In this document: one piece after another, positions 13,301 through 23,220 of the stretch
How positions within the stretch are numbered: position 1 is the first letter of the stretch
Layout: the number at the start of each line of letters is the position of its first letter
NCBI RefSeq assembly: GCF_964355755.1
Contig: NC_092671.1
Location: 22,284,001-22,348,000, forward strand
From: Antedon mediterranea
Taxonomy: Eukaryota; Echinodermata; Crinoidea; Comatulida; Antedonidae
Reading direction: 5' to 3'
DNA length: 64,000 bases
Made by a program: the position numbers and the translations under genes
Notes under the pieces: model-generated
What the model saw: only the letters and a program-made list of their open reading frames with translations
What the model was told of the DNA's origin: nothing
Database searches by the model: none

Positions 13301-15053
13301 TTAATGATCAATCAATGAAAAATAATGCCATGCAACTTAGTTTCTGATTTTAAAAAAGGTTCACTTGTTTAGGCCTGACATTTACAACCCTCAAAATATC
13401 TCACTTTCAAAAATAATATTATTTTCAATAAAAAAAAAAGAAACAAAATATCCGTAGAGGTTCGAACCCACTAGTGAGAGCACTCAAACTTGAGCATTAC
13501 CTGTTACGCCACAAACCAGTAGATGACTGAAGAGCTGATAATACTCTATTTATATGAAATAAATAATAAATCAATGAAAAATAATGCCATGCAACTTTGT
13601 TTCTGATTTTAAAAAAGGTTCATTTGTTTAGGCCTGACATTTACAACCCTAAAAATATCTCACTTTCAAAAAAAATATTTATTTTCAATTAAAAAAAAAA
13701 GAAAAGAAATATCTCTAGAGGTTCGAACCCACTACTGCGAGCACTCAAACTTGAGCATTACCCGTTACGCCTCAAACCAGTAGATGACTGAAGAGCTGAT
13801 AATACTCTATTTATATGAAATGAATAATAAATCAATGAAAAATAATACCATGCAACTTTGTTTCTGATTTTTAAAAAGATTCACTTGTTTAGGCCTGACA
13901 TTCACAACCCTAAAAAAAATCTCATTTTCAAAAAAAATATTTATTTTCAATAAGAAAAAAAAGAAATATCCCTAGAGGTTAGAACCCGCTACTGAGAGCA
14001 CTCAAACCTGGGTATTACACGTTACGCCACAAACCAGTAGATAACTGAAGAGCTGATAATAGTCTATTTATATGAAATTAATGATCAATCAATGAAAAAT
14101 AATGCCATGCAACTTTGTTTCTGATTTAAAAAAGGTTCATTTGTTTAGGCCTGACATTTACAACCCTCAAAATATCTCACTTTCAACAAAAATATTTATT
14201 TTCAATTAAAAAAAAAAGAAAAGAAATATCTCTAGAGGTTCGAACCCACTACTGCGAGCACTCAAAGTTGAGCATTACCCGTTACGCCTCAAACCAGTAG
14301 ATGACTGAAGAGCTGATAATAATCTATTTATATGAAATTAATAATAAATCAATGAAAAATAATGCCATGCAACTTTGTTTCTGATTTTAAAAAAGGTTCA
14401 CTTGTTTAGGCCTGACATTTACAACCCTCAAACTATCTCACTTTCAAAAACAATATTATTTTCAATTAAAAAAAAAGAAAAAAAATATTCGTAGAGGTTC
14501 GAACCCACTACTGCGAGAACTCAAACCTGAGCACTACCGGTTACGCCACAAACCAGTAGATGACTGAAGAGCTGATAATAGTCTATTTATATGAAATTAA
14601 TGATCAATCAATGAAAAATAATGCCATGCAACTTTGTTTCTGATTTTAAAAAAGGTTCACTTGTTTAGGCCTGACATTTACAACCCTCAAAATATCTCAC
14701 TTTCAAAAACAATATTTATTTTAAATAAAAAAAAAAATAAAAATTATCCGTAGAGGTTCGAACCCACTAGTGAGAGGACTCAAACTTGAGCATTACCCGT
14801 TACGCCACAAACCAGTAGATAACTGAAGAGCTGATAATAGCCTATTTATATGAAATGAATGATCAATCAATCTGATTTTTAAAAAGATCCATTTGTTTAG
14901 GCCTGACATTCACAACCCTAAAAAATATCTCATTTTCAAAAAAAATATTTATTTTAAATAATAAAAAAAAGCAATATCCCTAGAGGTTGGAACCCGCTAC
15001 TGAGAGCACTCAAACCTGGGTATTACCCGTTACCCCACAAACCAGTAGATAAC
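4353..15053. repeat. Array 1 (right part): ~262-bp tandem satellite
   Basis: About 40 further monomers of the ~262-bp satellite, all in one orientation, differing by substitutions and by A-tract length (for example AAAAAAAAAAGAAAAAAA versus longer A runs). Groups of monomers recur as multi-monomer blocks: 6717-7500 and 8530-9590 share the same order of variants, so the array has evolved by block duplication. One monomer at 14865-14880 has a short deletion removing the AATGCCATGCAACTTTG block. The array stops inside a monomer at GTAGATAAC (15045-15053), where array 2 begins. The shared AAC suggests a microhomology junction. Confidence 0.95.
12931..13007 (-). ncRNA. Representative tRNA-like Pol III module of the array-1 monomer
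   Basis: This is one clear copy of a module present in nearly every array-1 monomer. Read on the minus strand, 13000-12983 forms a complete tRNA D-arm: TGGC A-box start, four paired stem positions and a loop with AA, GG and A at the usual places. The B box GGTTCGAACC (12957-12948) begins 43 nt after the A-box start, the normal tRNA spacing. A T-run starts at about 12937, where a Pol III terminator would lie for a ~75-nt transcript. The acceptor and anticodon stems do not pair, so this is not a working tRNA. It is best read as a tRNA-derived SINE or Pol III unit frozen into a satellite. Transcription is not shown. Confidence 0.45.
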
Positions 15054-17450
15054 ATGTTTTTTCGAAAATCACAAAATGGTCTAAAACGTCTCCAAATGCG
15101 ATTTGAAGCTATTCTAAGCACTTTGGTGTTTTTATGTTAACAAGTTTTTTTCGAAAATCACAAAATGGTCTAAAACGTCTCCTAATGCGATTTGAAGCTA
15201 TTCTAAGCACTTTGATGTTTTGTGTGAAAAAGTTTTGTCGAAATGCTCAAAATGGTCTAAAACGTTTTTAAATACGATATTAAGCTATATTGTGCTCTTT
15301 GATGTTTTTGTGTGAAAAGTGTTATCGATATGCTCAAAGTGGTCTAAAACGGTTTATAATGTGATTTTAAGCACTTTGATGTTTTTGCGTAACCAAGTTT
15401 CATCGAAATGCACAAAATGGTCTAAAACGTCTCCAAATGCGATTTGAAGCTATTCTAATCATTTTGGTGTTTTTGTGTTAACAATTTTTTTCGAAAATCA
15501 CAAAATGGTCTAAAACGTCTCCAAATGCGATTTGAAGCTATTCTAAACATTTTGGTGTTTTTATGATAACAAGTTTTTTCGAAAATCACAAAATGGTCTA
15601 AAACGTCTCCAAATGCGATTTGAAGCTATTCTAAGCACTTTGGTGTTTTTATGTTAACAAGTTTTTTCGAAAATCACAAAATGGTCTAAAACGTCTCCTA
15701 ATGCGATTTGAAGCTATTCTAAGCACTTTGGTGTTTTTATGTTAACAAGTTTTTTCGAATATCACAAAATGGTCTAAAACGTCTCCAAATGCGATTTGAA
15801 GCTATTCTGTACACTTTGATGTTTTTATGTTAACAAGTTTTTTCGAAAATCACAAAATGGTCTAAAACGTCTCCAAATGCGATTTGAAGGTATTCTAAGC
15901 ACTTTGGTGTTTTGTGTGAAAAAGTTTTGTCGAAATGCTCAAAATGGTCTAAAACGTTTTTAAATACAATATTAAGCTATATTGTGCACTTTGATGTTTT
16001 TGTGTGAAAAGTGTTATCGAAATGCTCAACATGGTCTAAAACGGTTTATAATGTGATTTTAAGCACTTTGATGTTTTTGTGTAACCAAGTTTCATCGAAA
16101 TGCACAAAATGGTCTAAAACGTCTCCAAATGCGATTTGAAGCTATTCTAAACACTTTGGTGTTTTTATGTTAACAAGTTTTTTCGAAAATTACAAAATGG
16201 TCTAAAACGTCTCCAAATGCGATTTGAAGCTATTCTAAGCACTTTGGTGTTTTTATGTTAACAAGTTTTTTTCGAAAATCACAAAATGGTCTAAAACGTC
16301 TCCTAATGCGATTTGAAGCTATTCTAAGCACTTTGATGTTTTGTGTGAAAAAGTTTTGTCGAAATGCTCAAAATGGTCTAAAACGTTTTTAAATACGATA
16401 TTAAGCTATTTTGTGCTCTTTGATGTTTTTGTGTGAAAAGTGTTATCGAAATGCTCAAAATGGTCTAAAACGGTTTATAATGTGATTTTAACCACTTTGA
16501 TGTTTTTGTTTAACAAGTTTTTTCGAAAATCCCAAAATGGTCTAAAACGTCTCTAAATGCGATTTGAAGCTTTTCTAAACACTTTGGTGTTTTTGTGTTA
16601 ACAAGTTTTTTCGAAAATCACAAAATGGTCTAAAACGTCTTCAAATGCGATTTGAAGCTATTTTAAGAACTTTGGTGTTTTTATGTTAACAAGTTTTTTC
16701 GAAAATCACAAAATGGTCTAAAACGTCTCCAAATGCGATTTGAAGCTATTCTAAGTACTTTGGTGTTTTTATGTTAACAAGTTTTTTCGAAAATCACAAA
16801 ATGGTCTAAAACGTCTCCAAATGCGATTTGAAGCTATTCTGTACACTTTGGTGTTTTGTGTGAAAAAGTTTTGTCGAATTGCTCAAAATGGTTTAAAACG
16901 TTTTTAAATACGATATTAAGCTATTTTGTGCTCTTTGATGTTTTTGTGTGAAAAGTGTTATCGAAATGATCAAAATGGTCTAAAACGGTTTATAATGTGA
17001 TTTTAAGCACTTTGATGTTTTTGTGTAACCAAGTTTTTTCGAAAATCACAAATTGGTCTAAAATGTCTCCAAATGCGATTTGAAGCTATTCTTAGCACTT
17101 TGATGTTTTTATGTTAAGTTTTTTCGAAAATCACAAAATGGTCTAAAACGTCTCCAAATGCGATTTGAAGCGATTCTAAGCACTTTGGTGTTTTGTGTGA
17201 AAAAGTTTTTTAGAAATGCTCAAAATGGTCTAAAACGTTTTTAAATACGATATTAAGCTATATTGTGCTCTTTGATGTTTTTGTGTGAAAAGTGTTATCG
17301 ATATGCTCAAAATGGTCTAAAACGGTTTATAATGTGATTTTTAGCACTTTGATGTTTTTGCGTAACCAAGTTTCATCGAAATGCACAAAATGGTCTAAAA
17401 CGTCTCCAAATGCGATTTGAAGCTATTCTAATCACTTTGGTATTTTTGTG
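15054..17450. repeat. Array 2 (left part): 88-bp satellite
   Basis: Monomers of about 88 bp built around CAAAATGGTCTAAAACG, with TTTTTTCGAAAATCAC before it and CTCCAAATGCGATTTGAAGC after it. Several monomer classes alternate: the main class with GTTAACAAG, a TGTGAAAAAGTTTTGTCG class, a GTGTTATCGA class with CGGTTTATAATGTGA, and a GTAACCAAGTTTCATCG class. A transposon has landed in the TTAA of the monomer ending at 17450; the same array continues at 25711. No gene is seen. Confidence 0.95.
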
Positions 17451-17454
17451 TTAA
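17451..17454. repeat. TTAA target-site duplication, left copy
   Basis: TTAA directly precedes the left terminal inverted repeat and is matched by TTAA at 25707-25710. Removing the insert and one TTAA restores the normal monomer junction GTGTTAACAAG of array 2, which shows the insertion point precisely. Confidence 0.9.
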
Positions 17455-17467
17455 AGCAGAAATGTCA
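17455..17467 (+). repeat. Left terminal inverted repeat
   Basis: AGCAGAAATGTCA, a perfect 13-bp inverted match to 25694-25706. With the adjoining TTAA the inverted match is 17 bp. Similarity beyond this is lost until the subterminal CGTGACGTCAT block at 17616-17626. Confidence 0.9.
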
Positions 17468-17615
17468 ACACCTATTTGAGTATTTGTGATGATTGTTTAG
17501 GTATATTAAAATATATATTAGGTTTTTTGAAATTTTTTATGCAATTTTTACTGCTAAAATCGACGTTTGAAAATACGATTTAGAGCGTTTAGAGCCAACT
17601 CATTAACTTTACAGT

Positions 17616-17636
17616 CGTGACGTCATATCGGGTTTC
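17616..17636 (+). promoter_or_regulatory. Left subterminal repeat with CRE-like TGACGTCA
   Basis: CGTGACGTCATATCGGGTTT is matched in inverted orientation at 25518-25537. The core TGACGTCA (17618-17625) is the full cAMP-response-element palindrome, 72 bp upstream of the ATG of the P2X7-type gene. It could be a promoter element, a transposase-binding site, or both. Function is inferred from position and symmetry only. Confidence 0.5.
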
Positions 17637-17872
17637 GCTATCTTCCCTGAAAACGATCGCGCTGGATGAGTACATGAAAAAGCCAATCCTCGCAAAATGT
17701 ATTCCGATTCCGAAGAAGAAACTTTTCCGTTAGAAATTCAGCCATACCAATATGAGCCTTTGAGAAAGGCTGGGGAATTTGAAAATGACGATGAGGAAGA
17801 AGAAGACGATGTTGAGGCAGAAGGAAGGGAGGAAAGAGAAGGAAGGGAGGAAAGAGAAGGAAATTGAACATG

Positions 17873-18516
17873 GTATGTTTAAATAGGCTACTCGGGAGGA
17901 GCGGGCTCGGGAGGCTCTGTAGCCTATCAATTAGCTAGCATCGGCTCCGTCATAGGCGCGGCCTAGGCCTACGTTATATTTGTTAGTGTTTAAATACCGA
18001 TCGTAAAACAGTCTTTAAATCTTCCTTATTTCTGTTTTTATAATAAAATCATTTTAATACTTTATTATTCGTTAGTTAGCTAAGTATGTTATGTGTAGCC
18101 TTTTCACAATTGTGATTCTACCCCCGCCGACTGCATCGGACAACACAAAAAAAACACAAATCACGGCCATACATATGCGGCCAGCGAGGAAGGTGGTGGG
18201 AAAGACATTTTGTTTTGGATCAAATTTGTTGATTTTACTAGGCTTTTGAGTATATTTACTGTAATAAAATGTAATTATTTTTTCGTAATTATAGGCCTGC
18301 TGCTACACTCTATAATACTAAGGCCAATACTAATAGGCTAGCCACAGTAATAGGCTTTATTCTATTTCTACTAGGCTAGCTACAGAAGCCTAGCTTTTGT
18401 TTGGGGCTTTTTTGGTGGGATTGGGAGGACCTTGCTTATATTGATTTTCATCTATTAATTAGTATAGTAACAGCATATAGTATATATTTGAGTGCTGTAA
18501 TGTTGATTCTATGCAG
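17873..18516 (+). other. Intron 1 of the P2X7-type pseudogene
   Basis: Begins GTATGT and ends TTCTATGCAG. It is AT-rich unique sequence with several TAGGCCT/AGGCCTA words (17960-17975, 18292, 18320). No gene is seen in it. Confidence 0.7.
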
Positions 18517-19102
18517 GTGCAAGTGCTCACATTGTACAGCAACAACTGCTGTTGAGTCTGTATGTTGTTATGAGACAGAGGAGATGGTAGAGAAAATGGG
18601 GGAGCGGTTGGATGCATAACACAGCATACTGGGTTAAAAAACAACTGTCTGGACCGCGATGTTCTTGAAGTGTCCTTCTGGCATTATGTTAAACAGGAAG
18701 GTCCATTTGACGATGATCATCCAGTGAATCAGTAAGTTTGATAAAATACTATATTTGAATTAACGCTCAAATTAATTACGAAACAGTTTGTAAGTATAAC
18801 AGTATTGTAGTGGAAATCAGATTTTTAATGACAAAACTGACAACATTAAATTAACAAATTCAATAAACCAACTACCAAAGGTCCGGCAAGTTTCCATAAA
18901 AACAATGCAACTTCTTGTCTTGTAATGAGACATTAAAGATGGTAAATTTATTTTGTTAACTAATCACAATTTTCTTTATGTTTTCAGACTATATCGCCAT
19001 GTTGCCTACCGGAGGTTTACAACTTGGGTATGGAAGCTACTTGGGAAGGGCAAAAGAAAAATACTTCCGTCTTGCGTAGTGTCAACTATTAGGAATGCAT
19101 TT

Positions 19103-19670
19103 CAACTTTTTTATACTTCTATCTTAAACAGTGTACTTAGTTTTTGCCTAATATGTTATTATGGTAATTCACGTTTTAAAGATAGACTTTTACTTAATAA
19201 AATAGTTAAACAAGGCAGTAGAATAGTAGGCTCTGAACAAATTCAACCTGAAGTTTTATATAAGGAATTAGTAATTAAAAAATTGAAAATTATTTTAAAA
19301 GACCACGCTCATCCTCTGCACTATAAATTTAACAAAAGTCAACGTTGTGACAGACTCCTTCAAAGAAAAATTAAAACAAATAGATATGGCAATTCATTCG
19401 TCCCTGCCGCTATACGATTATATAATGAATGATAATATCATTCATTATATAATCGTATAATCGTATTTTATGCGCTAGTTTTATTTTTTGTTGTATTTTA
19501 AATTGACTTTTTAGGATTTTATATGTATATTTTGTATGGCTTTTTTTATCGTATTTTATATTTTATGTACTGTATCCATTTTATATTTGTATGTACTGTA
19601 CTTTTGAAAAGGCCAACAGAGTTTCCCCATGGGGATAATAAAGTTTTAATTGAATTGAATTGAATTGAAT
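19103..19670 (+). mobile_element. 5'-truncated LINE (CR1/Rex1-like 3' end) inserted in the P2X7-type exon
   Basis: It interrupts the last exon between the codons for NAF (ending 19102) and PAQQ (from 19673). It encodes the C-terminal end of a LINE RT, with FYTSILNSVLSF, KIVKQGSRIVG and KTNRYGNSFVPAAIRLYN, ending at TGA 19433-19435 or its neighbours. A 3' UTR follows with CCCCATGGGG (19624-19633), AATAAAG, and a (TTGAA)n tail to 19670. ATTT at both edges (19099-19102 and 19669-19672) may be a short target duplication, but the tail sequence makes this ambiguous. It is a fragment and cannot move by itself. Confidence 0.85.
19411..19459. repeat. Perfect 24-bp-arm palindrome at the LINE stop codon
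   Basis: TATACGATTATATAATGAAT at 19411 onward is mirrored exactly on the other side of the single base 19435, giving 24-bp inverted arms with a one-base centre. It overlaps the end of the LINE reading frame. It could be a template-switch product during reverse transcription or an AT-rich hairpin site. Confidence 0.8.
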
Positions 19671-19806
19671 TTCCTGCGCAACAATATGTAGGCTTTAAAT
19701 ATCCCAAAATTCCATGACTAATTAGCACATTGTACAGTCACATTGTACAGTTGCATAGATTGGAAATCGACCAGTTTCACCAAAGTTCAGTTCCTACAAT
19801 TAAAAC

Positions 19807-19839
19807 AATAAACAAAAGAGTTATTTAGTTAAGTTTATT
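19807..19839. promoter_or_regulatory. Convergent poly(A) signals of the two transposon genes
   Basis: AATAAA on the + strand at 19807-19812 lies 90 bp after the stop of the P2X7-type gene. AATAAA on the minus strand (read from 19839-19834) could serve the THAP-side gene. Two signals ~20 bp apart in tail-to-tail orientation fit a compact two-gene element. AATAAA is common in AT-rich DNA, so each site alone is weak. Confidence 0.4.
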
Positions 19840-19984
19840 CATGATTGAGGATAAAGAAAAAAAATTTTGAAAACTATTTTTATAAGTTTATACTGACAAG
19901 AACATATATAATTACTGTATATTTCACCATGTGTATTGTAAGACATGCAAATAAGGACTTTATTACCTTGATTATTAAAATGTT

Positions 19985-20151
19985 ATTTAGTTGGAAAACG
20001 AGTACATCTTTTCTTGACCCAGTCTGCTTTGTCATACGGTTGGTATGTGGCGTTAACGGCCGGTGGTGCTTTTGCATAATTCATAAGAGCATCTTGACTG
20101 ACTTCGCTCGTCTTCTTTCAAACACTTCAGTTAGCAACTTTTCAATATATT
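19985..20151 (-). pseudogene. Possible C-terminal exon of the THAP-side (transposase) gene, broken
   Basis: On the minus strand a pyrimidine-rich stretch ending TTTTTTTAATAG (AG at 20153-20152) is followed by coding-like sequence: EYIEKLLTEVFERRRAKSV, a TGA at 20083-20081, then in the same frame KHHRPLTPHTNRMTKQTG. A helical segment with a charged ERRR run, a proline patch and a basic end resembles the C-terminal tails I recall from THAP-containing transposases, but I cannot name a domain with confidence. It lies between the THAP exon and a minus-strand AATAAA, as a last exon should. Middle exons with the catalytic core are absent. Confidence 0.3.
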
Positions 20152-20643
20152 CTATTAAAAAAATATACAAGAAATGATTTACACTGGACATATTATTTTC
20201 AATAAACCACTTTAGTTCTGTAGAAGTAAAAGTAACTTGTATTACTATTATTATGCAAATAATATCAAACATGAATAAATTAACTACTGAATGAACCGAA
20301 TTAGCAATAAAAAAAATAAACCTTCCTGAATTATTTTTTATTGTAAGTACATAAGCTATTTTATAAAACATATTGTTGTTTGACATATAATAAATAAAAT
20401 AATAATATAGGCCTAGGCCTACTTAAAATTGTTGCATTATCTGATCAGCACACACCATCCTCTCATTCACATCATTTATATTATAATCCAAACTGACAAG
20501 GCATTATTATTATTATTATCATTAAAATGAGAATTTGTGGAGGTTAGGCATAGGGGGCCTGTCCTGTCGATCCAGGCAGGTAAATTCGGCGGTGGTGGTA
20601 AGCCTAGTTAGTGCAATAATGAAAAAGTAAAAACAACACTTAC
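20152..20643 (-). other. Intron-like AT-rich sequence between the THAP exon and the candidate last exon
   Basis: It begins, on the minus strand, with a strong donor GTAAGT (20643-20638) directly after the THAP exon. It contains an (ATT)n microsatellite near 20505-20520 and AGGCCTAGGCCT at 20411-20422. ORFs here show no recognisable domain. Confidence 0.4.
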
Positions 20644-20664
20644 TTCTCTTCGCCTACGTTTTTT

Positions 20665-22860
20665 AAGTGGGACAGCCAGTCGACAAATCGTGTCAAATTT
20701 CGACTCGGAGAGGGCGCCCTACTTTTCTAATTTAGTTCAAAATTGCTAAATTTTAGGGTGTTGGAAAAACACAATATTTGTAAATTTAGCCGATTATCGG
20801 AAAAATATTGTTAGTGAAATAAATTCATAAATGGTTTTAATATATTGTCATGTAAAATTAAATGTATTTGAACAAAACGATAATCTGTAATTTAACGGCA
20901 AAATCAACCAATGTCTTTTTTTCGAAAATGTACCCTAGAAAATCATTAAAATTAAATATTTAGATAAATTGAACAGTCCTGAATTTAAAATCCCTGTTAG
21001 AAAAATTAATAATCTACAGAATACGATATTAAGATACAAAATTCGGTGGTTGGGATGCAGCTCCGACTATTCAAACTAAAGGTACCACTATTTGTTCCAT
21101 CGAAAACTAGCGAAACCGCCATTTTGTAAACACATCGTCATCGTGTTTATGAATTTATTTATATCGAACGATATACGCGATGTTTATAATTGTCCGCGTA
21201 TAAGAATTCATATAAATAAATACATTCCAATACAACGTATATTATTACTTGTTTATTTATCACAGTATACATTTTAGTTGAGGAATATTTATCATAACTA
21301 TTATAATAGCTTTTATACGAGTCCGAGGCCTAGCCCTATTAGCGACCGATTGTTCCAGGGGCGGAAAGTCACTTAGTGACGTTGTGATCGGGCGCGTCGG
21401 GCCTAGCTAATATTAATAATATGACCTGAAATAAGCGGCTAACAAGAACTGTTATATACTTGCTTACAATTGTTTTGTTATTGATGAACAAACAAGCAAT
21501 TCGATTGAATAACAAATTATTTATTCATTTTTTTGGGTAAAAACATGTACAAACTAGGCCTAGTACTGTATAATATAAATTATAATATTTATAGTAATTA
21601 TTAAACTAATACAGTATTAATGAAATATAAAATAGGCCTAACATACAATAAATATTCAATTTTTAAGGTCTACCACATGACAATAACATAATTTACAGAG
21701 TATAGTGTAGTACGTTTGCATTCAACATAAATATTTGTATTGTACTTCATCTAAATCCTCTGCAACATACATATATATTTGTAATTCAACATTTTGTTTT
21801 AAATAATTAAATTATAGTTTGGGTATGACAATGTCGGTAGGTACCGGTGTCATCTTTTTATCCACTTCACTCTCAGTTTGAAGTCACAAAGACAAAGAAC
21901 TCTGCATCATCAACGATTCCTGAAAGTGTCAGAAAAAATAATAAATATTATTTTAAAAAAATGTTAATGTCTGGTTGTACTGTATATATAATTATAATAT
22001 TATATGATGACATAAAACTTAAAAGTAAGGCAAATGGAAGCTGTATTTTATTAATTAAATTACAGTATTTACTATTATTATTTATATAATCTAGGCCTAC
22101 TAGTACTAGTAGCCTGCTAGGCATCTATTGAGCCTAATAAATCAAATAATAAATGAAAAATAAAATAATAATATTAATACTGATTGAAAAAAAGTATTTT
22201 TTTTTGCGGGGATCAGATCACCAGGCTAGGCCGGCCAGGACCAATGATACTCGTAATCAGTACAACTGATAACGACTATCGGATCAGCATCAACACAGTA
22301 CAACACACGTCTCGCTATCGCCTATACTGACACACGTGTCTCGCGTTGCGGAAACCACGCTCACAGCTAGAAAATGTACCTACCTTTCGAGGCCTGAGAA
22401 TACACCAACAAATTTTGAACAGGATAGAAATATATCATACTCGATTAAACTAATATTATTCTTGATAAAACAATTGATTATAATTTTTTTAATTTGTTGG
22501 GATGCACCTCCGACTATTCAGAAAATGGACAACAAAACAGTAGTCAAATCGTACCACATTTATAAATTTCACGAGTCCCGACTTCAGTCGCCGAATGTAT
22601 TGTATTAGCTTCGGTTTCTTTGAAGGAAACCGATTGGTTATTCAATAATACTTATTAGGAAATGCTTTTACCATAATAGGTAATGTTGGGCGGTTCTTAA
22701 ATATTCATGAGAGCTTAAAATAAAACAGCACTTATTTGCTAGGCGACGAAAAATCGTGGTTTCAGTTTTCAACGATAGGTGGCGCTTCAAAATCGTCAAT
22801 GCGGAAGTAAGTCGATTTTACACGATTTAACGGTCAAAACGCGAAGTGGCTTTCCCACTG
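20665..22860 (-). mobile_element. CAGTGGGA-ended transposon, copy 1 (left arm of a giant inverted repeat)
   Basis: About 2.2 kb, nearly identical in inverted orientation to 23221-25371. Its outer end starts AAGTGGGACAGCCAGTCGAC (first base differs from the C in copy 2). Its inner end, read inward, is CAGTGGGAAAGCCACTTCGC. These are imperfect terminal inverted repeats of one element. Flanks are TTTT and TTTG (4-bp duplication with one mismatch). It sits in the THAP exon just before KRRRR. ORFs inside (for example 22336-22608) are short and unrecognised, so the copy looks non-autonomous. Superfamily not assigned. Confidence 0.75.
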
Positions 22861-23220
22861 TTTGAAAGGCGCCTCTACTACGACTAGCAGCTGGGCCTGG
22901 GATCTTCTCGGTGGCGGTGCTTTCTGAAGGCAATGTAACCTTCGAAGGTATTGCCCCGTCTTTCAATTTCAAATTTACTTTTTCTTTGAATCCCATTTCA
23001 CGAAGTTTAGGTGGGTATTTCGCAAAGTCTTCTTCCAAGAAGTGCTCCAAACATATCGTTGCGAATTTGAATTTGCTAGGCTGGAAATGTTTTCGTCTGA
23101 CGGCGTGGATCCATGCCTTTCTCAGACCCGAAGACTTTGGGAAGGAAAAAAATCCTATATTCCGGTCGCGATTTTATCCTCCACTTGTTGTATTGGTACA
23201 ATTAAATGCTGCACAATACC
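22861..23220 (-). other. THAP zinc-finger core between the two inverted arms
   Basis: A 360-bp spacer holding most of the THAP exon on the minus strand (see the pseudogene entry). Key residues: first zinc cysteine at 23216-23214, premature TAA at 23177-23175, CLEHF near 23050-23034, GAIPSKV near 22955. Some minus-strand and plus-strand ORFs run from here into both arms and end in the same VGKPLRVLTVKSCKIDLLPH tail because the arms are mirror copies. Confidence 0.8.

Larger units (their letters stand above)
17697..19717 (+). pseudogene. P2X7-type intracellular (ballast) domain gene, three exons, broken
   Basis: Exon 1 (17697-17872) begins MYSDSEEETFPLEIQPYQYE and continues into an acidic/arginine-rich tail. 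Donor GTATGT follows at 17873. Exon 2 (about 18517-18731, after TATGCAG) gives WCKCSHC across the splice, then ESVCCYE, then NCLDRDVLEVSFWHYVKQE. Donor GTAAGT. Exon 3 (from 18988, after TTTTCAG) gives LYRHVAYRRFTTWVWKLLGK and LPSCVVSTIRNAF, then after an inserted LINE PAQQYVGFKYPKIP and TGA at 19715-19717. The splice phases join exactly at TG|G (Trp) and CA|A (Gln). These are the cysteine pairs and AYRRFTxWxW core of the P2X7 C-terminal domain; no channel domain is present. Defects: TGA at 17865-17867, a one-base frameshift near 18590-18612 (probably in the G5 run), and the LINE at 19103-19670. Retained introns exclude a processed pseudogene. The domain binds zinc and guanine nucleotide in mammalian P2X7; its role as a stand-alone protein is unknown. 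Confidence 0.85.

Noticed and set aside
1-15053. CRISPR-like array
   Set aside because: Monomers are ~262 bp and fully tandem with no unique spacers; introns and LINEs show a eukaryotic genome.
17638-17930. Minus-strand ORFs opposite exon 1 of the P2X7-type gene
   Set aside because: Antisense shadows of the acidic/purine-rich exon on the + strand.
19845-20386. ORFs of 65-110 residues around 19.85-20.39 kb as separate genes
   Set aside because: AT-rich, no domains; only the short stretch at 19985-20151 minus looks coding and is listed with low confidence.
22336-22608. 90-residue ORF in the left transposon arm, repeated at 23472-23882 minus in the right arm
   Set aside because: Rich in stops around it, no recognisable domain, and frame differs in length between the two copies; likely chance.
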